Origin: Rhizaria sp. SCN 62-66
Lineage: Eukaryota; Rhizaria, unplaced
Assembly: GCA_001724265.1 (NCBI GenBank)
Contig: MEDY01000368.1
Coordinates: 1-30,224, forward strand
Length of the DNA: 30,224 nt
Reading direction: 5' to 3'
Part shown: positions 22,501 through 30,224 of the stretch, piece after piece
How the letters are laid out: every line of letters begins with the position of its first letter
How positions within the stretch are numbered: position 1 is the stretch's first letter
Position numbers and translations under genes: made by a program
The notes under the pieces: generated by a model
Told to the model about the DNA's origin: nothing
What the model saw: only the letters and a program-made list of their open reading frames with translations
Database searches by the model: none

Positions 22501-25500
22501 CAAGATCGCGCCCGGCGCGATCGACTACGCGCTGCCCTCGCTGCTGCCGCTGCTGCTCAACGACCTGCTGGGCGAGGCCGCAGAGCAGAAGAAGTTCGCG
22601 CTGAATCAAGTGCTGTCATACCGTGAATCGCGCCGCAACGTGGCGCCGCACGCTTTCCACCTGCTGGGGCAGCTGATCCGCTTCAACCCGACGGTGACGG
22701 CCGTGGTGGGCGCGCTGTGCGGCAAGCTCACGCCCTCGGCCGTGGGCCGCGACACGGCGCTGAGCATGTCAACGGCGCAGACGGTCGGCGAGGCGCTGCA
22801 CCTCTTCGGCATGGGCCTCCGCAAGAACCCCACGGCGACGCACGAGGACGTGCTGTTGTACGTGCACACGGTGTTGCGCGAGGTCACCGGCTACGACGAC
22901 GACGTGCGCAAGAAGGAGCGCGCGCGTCTGCGGGCCGCCGTCAAGGCCAAGGCGCTTACGGACGCCAGGAAGAGCAACAAGGACGGCAGCAGCGGCAGTG
23001 ACTCGAACTCATCTAGCTCCAGCTCTTCCGGCTCCGGCTCCGACTCCGGCTCGGACTCGGACTCGGACTCGGACTCGGACGCCGCGCCCAGCGAGCTCGG
23101 CTCCGGCAAGAAGGCCGCTGTTGCTATGAAGGACGGCGACGACTCTAGCAGCTCCAGCTCTGGTTCTTCCAGCAGCGACGGCGACAGCGACAGCGATAAC
23201 GCGGGCAACCTCGCCGCGGCGGCGATGCTCGACGGCGATGATGAGGGCGAGAGCTCGGCTTCTGGCCGCAGCGACGGCCTGAGCAGCGGCGACGAGGACA
23301 ACGACGACTCGTCCGCGCTCGACTCTGACGACGAAGCGCGCTTCGGCTTCCGCAACAAGAACGCCGGCGCGGCGCCGGGCAAGAAGAAGTACGACGGCAC
23401 GCTGCACCGCAACCACAGCGCGGCGACGCTGGCGGCCGCCGAGCGCGGGCTCGCGCGGCCGGCGCGCGCGGGCAAGCGCGTGACGGTCGAGGAGGCGCTC
23501 TTCATCCACCCCTCGCTGGGCGGGTCGCTGGGCAAGACGCGCGGCACGATGAGCCGCGAGCAGCGTCAAGTGGCGACGCAGCTTAAGTCCTTCTCGAACC
23601 ACTCGCTGTCGCTGGCCAAGGGCGTCAACCACGACGCCGTCAACTTCAACGGCGGGTCAACGTACCTTCAGTTCGGGCTGCAGCTGTTGCAGATGGTGTG
23701 CTATGCGCTGGGCTTTGACCACGGCATCGTCAAGCTCACGGCGGCCTCGCCCGTGGTGATGGGCATGCTCGACGCGCTGCCCAAGCTGCTCACGCGCGCC
23801 GTGCTGCTGGTGCGCTCGTCCACGGCCGCCGCGAAGCTTAAGCTCGACTCCGCCGCGGGCGGGCAGTCGGCCGACGTAGCCAAATTCATGCGCAACCGGC
23901 TGCGCATCCGCACGGCCGCCGTGGTGACGTCGACCCTGCGCGTGTGCTCGCTTCTGGTGCGGCTGCCGCTGCCGTCCCTGCAGACGGTGGCGTCGCCGCT
24001 GGGCCGCTTCGCGCTCAAGAACCTCGCTGACACGCCCGTCAACGCCGGGATGCACAACACCGTCAGCGGGTCGCAGAAGGACGGCAAGGACGACAGCAAC
24101 AAGGACGGACTTATGAACACGGCCAACGTGCGCCTGCGGTCCGCGTGCTTCCGCCTCATCACCAACGCGCTGATCGACTGCCCGCACTTCACGCTCGAAG
24201 GCCCGCAGGTGGACGTGCTTCTCAACATCGCCGACTACGACCTGCGGCTCACGCACCACGTGTCTACCGCCTTCCACCTCGTGCGCTGTCTCATCCTGCG
24301 CCGCATCACGCACCCCAAGATCTACGCGATGGCCGAGCACCTGGGTGAGCTCGTCGTACGCTCGCGCGTCGCGACCGTGCGCACGCAGGCCGCCACGGCG
24401 CTGCTCGAGTTCCTTATGAACTACCCGCTCGAGCGCCGCCGCCTCGACCAGCACATCACGTTCCTCATCAACAACATGCGCTTCGACAGCGCCGAGGGCC
24501 GCGCGAGCGTGATCGAGCTGCTGCAGCACCTGGTGAGCAAGATGCCGCAGTTCGTCATCGACTCGTTCGCAGCCGTGCTCTTCACCACGGCCGCCGTTCA
24601 GCTCTACAATGACGACAGCGCCGTCTGCCGTGCGCGCCTCACGCTGCTCATCCGCGCCCTCTTTGCGCGCCTCGCCGGCGTCATGGGTGTGGCCTCGAAC
24701 GCCGCCGCGACCGCGACCGAGGCGTCGGACGCCACGCGCACCACGCTGTTCCAGTGGCTCTTCCTGTGTCTCAAGGACTCGGACCCGGCCAAGGTGCGCA
24801 TGGCGCTCCAGGTCATCGCCATCGCCGCCGAGGCCGTCGGCACCGCGCACTTCGCCAAGTACATCCCCCGCCTCGTCACTATGGTGCGGCGCGTGGTGCG
24901 CGGGTGCACGGCGACGATGCTGGCCGATGCCGCCAAGGCCAACGCCGAGGAGCAGCGCAAGCGCAATCTGCTGCTGCAGATGCGCGCGATCGAGAACGTC
25001 GCCAAGGGCAAGACGCTGAACCGAGGCCGCAACAACAAGGACGGCGACGACGACGATGATGACGACGACGACGACGGCGAGAACGACGACAGTCTGCTGT
25101 CTCTCTCGCGCGCGGCGCGCGGCGCGCAGGCGACGACGGACGAGGACGCGGCGCTGGCGGCGAGTCTGGCCTCGGCGCGCGCCGCGGCGGACGCCTACAC
25201 AGCCGTGACAGTGGCCGACGCGGACGAGCAGGAGGAGGAGGCGCGGGACGCGAGCACCATCGCGCGCTACAACGCCGACGCGCGCGCGGACGAGGAAGCC
25301 GCGGAGAAGGCCGCCGAGGAGGCGGACGGCGCGCGCATGCGGGCCGCCCTCGCCGCTAAGGAGGCCAAGCGCGAGCTCAAGGCTGCCGCGGCCGCGGCTA
25401 AGGCTAGCAAAACCGGTGCGAAGGCCAAGGCTGCCGCCGCTGCGGCTGCTGCCAAGGGCAAGAAGGGAGCCGCCGCGATGGCCGATGGCAACGACGGCGA

Positions 25501-26288
25501 AGAGGAGAAGGAGAACAAGAGCAACGGCGACGAGAACGAGGACGACGAAGACGAAGACGATGATGAGGACGACGACGAGGACGCGCGCGCCGCCAAGCGC
25601 TCCGCCGCGGCCCGCGCCAAGGCCTTTATCACGGCCTCCTTCTCCTCCGTCCTCTCCTCCGCCAGCGCCAACAGCGCGGCCGCTGCGATCAGCGCGACGG
25701 GCAGCGACGCGCCGGCGCCCGTGATGGACGCGCACGTGCACACGCCGTGGCAGATGGGCTACGCGGCACTTAACTGCCTGGAGCGCGTGTTCAAGTTGTC
25801 GCCGCCGGCGGCGCTGGCGGCCGTGCAGGGCAGCGAGGGCCTGTGGGCCGACGTCGTGCAGCTGGGGCTGCACCCGCACAACTGGGTGCGCAACGCTGTG
25901 GCGCGCGTCGTGTCAGCGCACCTGCAGACTCTGCAGCTCGAGGCGCTGGCCGATGAGCACGGCTACCTGGCGCAGGCCACGACGTTCCGCACCAGCGCGG
26001 GGCTCTACGAGGTTGCCAAGATGACCGCACTGCAGTTTAACTCGGTGTACCTCACGGCTGCGATGGCCGAGAGCATCATCAAGAACCTGACGTTCTTGAT
26101 GCTCGCGCTCTACGTCGCGCGCGAGCAGCCCTTCTTCGTCGAGATGACGCGCGAGAAGACGGAGCGAGTGCGCGAGGGCATCGCGCGTGAGCTCGCCGAG
26201 GACGCCGCCGTGCGCAAGCAGGCTGAGAAGCACCGCAAGCGCCTCGCCTCCGTTGCCAAGGGCACGGGCAAGGCCGGCGATGAAGACA

Positions 26289-26332
<44 letters not shown>

Positions 26333-26938
26333 GAGGCCGAGGTCCAGCTGCCGCGTCTGAGCAACAAAAAGATGCTCTCGTCGTCCAAGCGCCTGGCCTC
26401 AGTCGGCGCCGTCAACGACGGCCGCGGCGGCTTTGCGCACGCCGCGATGGCGTGGGTGCTCACCACGCTGTCCTTCACCGCGCGCCGCACCGAGAGCATC
26501 ATCGTGCGCGACTCGGTGCTGCGCTTCTTCGGGCACCTCGGCACGCACCTGCCGCCCGAGCACCTGCTCGTGTTCCTGCCGCACATGATCAACCCGCTGT
26601 ACCGCGTGGCCGAGTCGGCCGTCACGGTCTCGCGCCACACGCGGCTGCTGCTGCGCCTCGCGGGCGGCGGGCTGTCGGAGCGCGAGAAGAGCCAGTTGCT
26701 GGCCTCCGAGGTCATCGACGTGCTCAAGAAGCGCGTCGGGCTTGAGGTCTTCATGGGCGCCTACAACCGCGTGGCGAGCCGCGTGAGCCACATCCGCAAC
26801 GAGCGCAAGCGCAAGATCAAGGAGTTGGCGCTCGTCGACCCCAAGGCGCACTTCGAGCAGCGGCACAAAAAGTCGCTCAAGGACCGTGAGCGGCAGAAGA
26901 AGGCCAAGAACCGCATGCTCGACATCGTCAAGCGGTAA
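9578..26938 (+). CDS. UTP20: UTP20 (DRIM), U3 snoRNA-associated small-subunit processome scaffold, single exon
   Basis: The protein has 5786 residues and a TAA stop, with no intron. UTP20 is a nucleolar HEAT-repeat scaffold of the 90S pre-ribosome, needed for 18S rRNA processing. The N-terminal ERRTDVNVDVHHKV (residues 36-49) matches the conserved 'NVNIDIIHRI' start of the family. HEAT-like helices follow at 80-215. Residues about 2220-2470 (LLSMPNPDLQESALALLDKA, then PRHRAHLLPLLSAVL) correspond to the DRIM region. Residues about 4190-4355 (SELETSLVRGNQLHVLGF) and about 4890-5040 (LLEFLMNYPLERRR, YNDDSAVCRARL) match the C-terminal half. The tail is Lys/Arg-rich, as in other UTP20s. Yeast and human proteins are about 2500-2800 residues. 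The excess is Ala-rich, acidic and Ser-rich insertions, with acidic runs near residues 305, 550-615, 930-970, 1520, 2345, 2870-2910, 4470-4590, 5160, 5310-5340 and 5570. Almost every codon ends in G or C. Confidence 0.96.
22981..23336 (+). repeat. Ser/Asp-rich low-complexity segment in UTP20
   Basis: About 120 codons consist mostly of serine, aspartate and glycine, including alternating Ser-Asp dipeptides at about 23040-23080. It sits between two conserved HEAT blocks. Serines next to acidic residues fit casein kinase 2 sites, a common feature of nucleolar proteins; this is inference. It is likely a disordered loop on the pre-ribosome. Confidence 0.8.
26291..26329 (+). repeat. Pure GAC microsatellite, 13 aspartates, in UTP20
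   Basis: Thirteen uninterrupted GAC codons lie near residues 5572-5584, flanked by other acidic codons. Pure codon identity suggests recent slippage. A shorter mixed GAC/GAT run is at about 25045-25080. Confidence 0.9.
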
Positions 26939-27369
26939 GTACCGCTGACGGCCACGATGGGTATGCGAATCATCGCGAATGTGCATTTTTTGGTAATACT
27001 ACTAATAGCTGTCACCGTAATTAGTTTATTCACTTTTAATACTCTTATCGATTAAGTGAGTAGTCTTTTTTATTTTGTATCAATCTTAGTCTTAAGTGTG
27101 GACGAATGTAAGCGATGTTAAATTTCGGAACATAGCAAATGCGTCCTATCTCGTTTCAAGTAACTCAATACACAAGTAATCATAACTAAATAAGTCACTA
27201 GTACGACGAAGACAACGTCTAGATTGTGTACCACCATTCGCCTCTTATGTTGTATCTTGTCAATCCCATATATGTGATCATATACCCCGAAACACTTGCT
27301 CGCCCGCATACATGTAAGATGCAAATACACAAAGCTCACTTCACACGATTTATCTGTTAAGTCGACAGC
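26939..27369. other. AT-rich convergent spacer between UTP20 and the helical-repeat gene
   Basis: This is 431 bases separating two stop codons. The base composition drops sharply from the GC-rich UTP20 end. It should hold both 3' ends. T-rich tracts at about 27065-27080 (+ strand) and A/T-rich tracts serve either strand. A yeast-like TACTAAT at 27000-27006 was considered as a branch site and set aside. No gene or RNA is seen. Confidence 0.5.
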
Positions 27370-30224
27370 TTATTTCTCCACCAGATCCCGCAACGCATCG
27401 ACCGTGATCAGCCACTTCTCCACGTTCTCCCGGTAGCGCTTGTTGCTGCACAGCGCCAGCACAGGCTCCACCACGCTCTCGCGCAGCCAGCGTCGCTGGA
27501 ACGCCGTCATTGTCCGCGGCCGGTTGCTCTTCTTGTCATTAGTGTCATCGCCACTCTCCGTCCCTTCGCCCTCCGTGTTGTCGGTCGCAGTGTAACGCGC
27601 AACCATGCCATGGATGCAGTGTTTCAGCGACGACAGCAGCGAATTGATATAATACATCGGGTCGTCGGCCAGGCCCTCGCGCAGCCCCACGGCGGCAACC
27701 AGGGGCAGCAGGCCGGCGCGCAGCAGCAGCGGCGCGACCTCCCAGCCGGGCACAACTTTGTCCTCTGTGTCCGCCAAGATGGTCCGCGTCAGGAGGTACG
27801 CAACCGACCGAACGGCGTCGTCGTCGCCGTACTGCAGCAGCGCCAGCACGGCACCCAGGTGCGACTGCGACAAGTCCACCGCGGCGGCGAGCTCGTCGCG
27901 CGGCACGGGCGGCTTGTTGTGCGCGCGTCGCGCAAAGCCGTCCTGCCAGCGCTCGCCCGTTGCGGTGTCGTTGGCCGTAAGCGGGCCGCGTGTAGCGGAC
28001 CGCAGCGACGGCGTGGCCGCCAGGCAACACAGGTTATGAAGCGTGCGCCAAGCGAAGCGGTGGCCCGCGGCCCACATAGCGGGCGTCAACAGACGGTGGA
28101 ACGCAAAGGCTGCGCCACAACGCATCAGTGCCAAGAGGTTATTGAAGTTTTGCTTGCGTGTAATCGAACTCAATGCAGTTAAGCAACTCAGGAGACACTA
28201 CCACTATGGATACACCTGGGTGCCAAAGTATTTGACTGGCACCACTGGCAGCAGCGGCAGGAGACTCATCACGCTCGCGGCCATCACGTCAGCCGAGAGA
28301 CTCGCCGCGAGGGCTTGGGCTAAGAGGTCGACCAGGAGCGGTGCATCCTCCACCGCAAGGGTATTGACGTACGCAGTAAAAGCTTTGTTTGATGTGCGCA
28401 AGTTAGCTTCTTCGCGCTTCCGCACCTCGGCAATCTGCGCCGCCACGCCCGGCGCCACCGAGGCTCGCACGGCGGCTGCGGCGGCGCTGCATGCTTCACG
28501 CCAGGCGTCCATCACGTGCTCCGTGTTCTCCCAGAGCGCACTATTGAAGTCCTCGAAAAGGAATGCGTAGTTCCATTCGGGCTTCTCGAACGGGAGCTTC
28601 AGCCCAGTGAATGTGTTTGAGATACCGAGCATGTTCATCAAGCTGTAAGAGATCTCGAGCACTTGCTGCAAGCGCCGCTTGTTGTCCGCCTTCGTGACGT
28701 ACGAGTCACGCTTCGCCCTCGCACTCGCATCGGCAGCAGCTGCTGCCTTTGCCATTGCCTTTGTTCCCGCGGCCTCAGCGTCATCCTCATGGACAATGCA
28801 CGCAGTCGTGTCGCCGAGCATTGCCGTGCAGACAAGTCCGGCCAGTGGCGCGATCACGAACGAGAGCGCAGTCAAGCGCGACACCGCGTAGTGGCGCGAG
28901 ATGCATTGATCCTGAACAAGGTCCATGATCACAAACGACTCGCCACGACGGTATTTCATCGCAACAGCACTAGTCCCAACAAGCGAGACAATCATATCGC
29001 GGTAGGCGCTCCCAGTGCATGGCAATGTGCGCAGCGCGCGCTCAGCCAGTCGCAGTAGTTTGATTTCGGCGCAGTCGTCAAAGGAATCCGGCAGCAAGTC
29101 CACGGCAAAATCGTCGAATGTGCACAACTTGCAGTTGCTGCGTTGTTTCTTGCCGTCGCAGACAGAAGAAGCATCGTCATTCGGGCTCGCGGCCGCGCAG
29201 TCGTCGTCATCATCGCTCGGACTGCGTCAGCACGGTAATTCTTGTCATTGTCCGTGGCCACGACCGCACCTGCGCTCGGAAGCGGCACGGCCACGGGACT
29301 GCCCACAGCGACCATCTCGTATACCGCGCGCTGGCTCACCGTGCAGCAGCGGTCCAGGCAGTCGGCCAGCGCGCCCACCAGCATCGGGCTCGTCAGCGGC
29401 GCCGCCAGCAGCGCCTTGTACACCGGCAATGCGAGTGCGCGCGCGAGCCGGGCGCGGTAGCGGCGCGGGGCGACGTTGGCCAGCCCCCGCAGCGCGACAG
29501 CGGCCAGCGTCGCCGTGGTCGGGTTGGGGGAGTAGAGCAACGGCACGAGCGTGTCGCGCGTGGCGGCGACCGCGGCGGGCGTGTCGTAGAAATGCTCGAA
29601 CCGGCGGCGGAGAAAGCGGAGCACGCGTTTGCAGAGGAAGGGGTATGATATCTCGCTCGCGCCCGCGCGGACCGCAGCCACGGTAGCACTGGTGAGCTCA
29701 TTGTCCTCGTTCTTGACGTTGACTGGGGGAGGCAGGTCCTCGACGTCGCCAAGCTGCTCAACGTCCTTCTCGGATTCGTCGTCCTCAGCCTCGGCGTCAA
29801 CCTCGTCTTCGTCCTCGGTCGCTTCGTTCTCACACACACCCTGGTCATCATCAGCAGCATCGTTGTCTGCCGCGTCCTCCTCCTCGAGCTATCGGGGGGC
29901 CACGGTATGTTTGACAAGTCGAAGATAGCGATAGAAGTGGTTGCCCACCACGTCCGCTGTCGCAGCGAGACGCGCGAGAGAGCTCAGCGCGTTGGGGTCG
30001 CTCGCTGCCGCAATCTCTTGTGTGCGGGGCACGTCGGGAATGTTAATGTCAACCATTTCGAGTAGATCGGTGGCAGAAATCGGGAACTCCGAGGGTTCTT
30101 TCCATTGATACGTTCGCAAGAGCTATGTACTTCGGGCAAGTTGCGTCACGACCGCGCGAACAGAGGGCGACAGCAAGCCACCGATCGCCTCACGTACTGC
30201 GAATGTATGCTCCATGTGAATGGG
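27370..30224 (-). CDS. Helical-repeat (armadillo/HEAT-like) protein with four in-frame TAGs, partial at right edge
   Basis: The - strand frame enters from the window edge and ends at a TAA (27372-27370). An ATG at 30215 (MEHTFAVREAIGGLL) may be the start or internal. The frame continues across TAGs at 30125-30123, 29891-29889, 28206-28204 and 28200-28198. It changes frame once, somewhere in 29340-29140. The translation is rich in amphipathic helices of armadillo/HEAT type (for example YKALLAAPLTSPMLVGALAD and LLLRAGLLPLVAAVGLREGL). It also has acidic linkers after the second TAG and near 29200, a C-x8-C-x2-C cluster at about 29170-29128, and an Ala-rich coil near 28750. I recognise no specific family. 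Codons are less GC-biased than in UTP20. It may be an intact gene using UAG as sense, a gene with several small 3n introns, or a decaying gene. The absence of in-frame TAA or TGA favours an intact gene. Confidence 0.68.
28198..28206 (-). other. In-frame TAG-TGG-TAG of the helical-repeat gene
   Basis: The frame reads ...KYFGTQVYP-TAG-W-TAG-CLLSCLTALSS... and continues for 272 codons to TAA. A competing reading is a 45-base intron, 28213-28169, with donor GTATCC, a CTTAAC branch-like site and acceptor TTGAG. It is also 3n and would remove both TAGs. Confidence 0.55.
29149..29339 (-). other. Unresolved frame change (intron, indel or frameshift) in the helical-repeat gene
   Basis: The upstream frame codes for helices to about 29300 and then runs into a translation with no sense. 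The downstream frame codes SDDDDDCAAASPNDD and a Cys cluster, and is blocked upstream by a TGA. One intron that fixes the phase is 29339-29149 (donor GTGAGC, acceptor GGCAAG, 191 bases), but it discards the acidic stretch. A one-base error near 29230 would keep everything. Confidence 0.4.
29889..29891 (-). other. In-frame TAG codon 2 of the helical-repeat gene
   Basis: The context reads ...FYRYLRLVKHTVAPR-TAG-LEEEDAADND... in one frame. Aromatic, helix-like sequence precedes it and an acidic linker follows. The TAG could in principle be a splice acceptor, but no good donor of suitable distance and phase is seen without losing the helical segment before it. Confidence 0.6.
30123..30125 (-). 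other. In-frame TAG codon 1 of the helical-repeat gene
   Basis: The context reads ...VVTQLARST-TAG-LLRTYQWKEP... with the same frame open on both sides. The bases just before it form GTACAT, so a donor GTAC... with an acceptor such as CACACAAG further on could remove it. That would also remove plausible coding sequence. Confidence 0.6.

Noticed and set aside
26935-27024. GTAAGT overlapping the UTP20 stop, with TACTAAT at 27000 and a TTAG acceptor
   Set aside because: Splicing would add only about ten hydrophobic residues from AT-rich DNA. The unspliced frame already ends just after the basic tail expected for UTP20.
28360-28372. GTACGT within the helical-repeat gene as a real donor
   Set aside because: The frame remains coherent through it (AFTAYVNTL) and on for more than 40 codons, so it is most likely coding sequence that happens to match the donor.

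Overview
This is nuclear DNA of a single-celled or simple eukaryote. The evidence is spliceosomal GT-AG introns, eukaryote-only proteins (a Sec16-type COPII assembly factor and the small-subunit processome protein UTP20), homopolymer-rich coding sequence (poly-Gln, poly-Ser, poly-Ala, poly-Asp), and very GC-rich codons set against much more AT-rich spacers. I cannot name the lineage. The compact spacing, few introns and code-like use of TAG point to a protist rather than an animal or plant.

Layout, left to right. (1) Positions 2-2131, + strand: the C-terminal part of a Sec16-like protein, open to the left edge. It stops at a TAG that is followed in frame by 16 more plausible codons and a TAA at 2180. 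(2) 2567-3808, +: a two-exon HAD-superfamily hydrolase. (3) 3809-8026: about 4.2 kb with no convincing gene, strikingly pyrimidine-rich on the + strand, lying between two convergent genes. (4) 8027-8975, -: a three-exon small secretory protein with a signal peptide, a TPR-like helix pair and a poly-Ala tail. (5) 8976-9577: a divergent promoter region. (6) 9578-26938, +: one uninterrupted 5786-codon UTP20, more than twice the length of the yeast and human proteins because of alanine, acidic and serine-rich insertions. (7) 26939-27369: an AT-rich convergent spacer. (8) 27370-30224, -: a large helical-repeat (armadillo/HEAT-like) protein, open to the right edge, whose frame contains four TAG codons, no in-frame TAA or TGA, and one unexplained frame change.

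The most interesting signal is this TAG pattern. In the right-hand gene the same frame continues on both sides of each of four TAGs (30125-30123, 29891-29889, 28206-28204, 28200-28198) and ends at a TAA. The Sec16-like frame also continues past TAG to TAA. All the other genes end in TAA or TGA. This suggests that UAG may be a sense codon in this organism, with UAA and UGA kept as stops. Alternatives are in-frame 3n introns, a pseudogene, or chance for the Sec16 case. UTP20 has no TAG at all in its 5786 codons, which neither proves nor excludes the idea.

The genes do not form a functional cluster. They are housekeeping genes for ER export (Sec16), nucleolar ribosome assembly (UTP20), a phosphatase-type enzyme, a secreted or ER protein and an unknown helical-repeat protein. 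The three best-supported introns all begin GTACG(T/C), which looks like a lineage-specific donor preference. Two of the three have lengths divisible by three and lack in-frame TAA or TGA.
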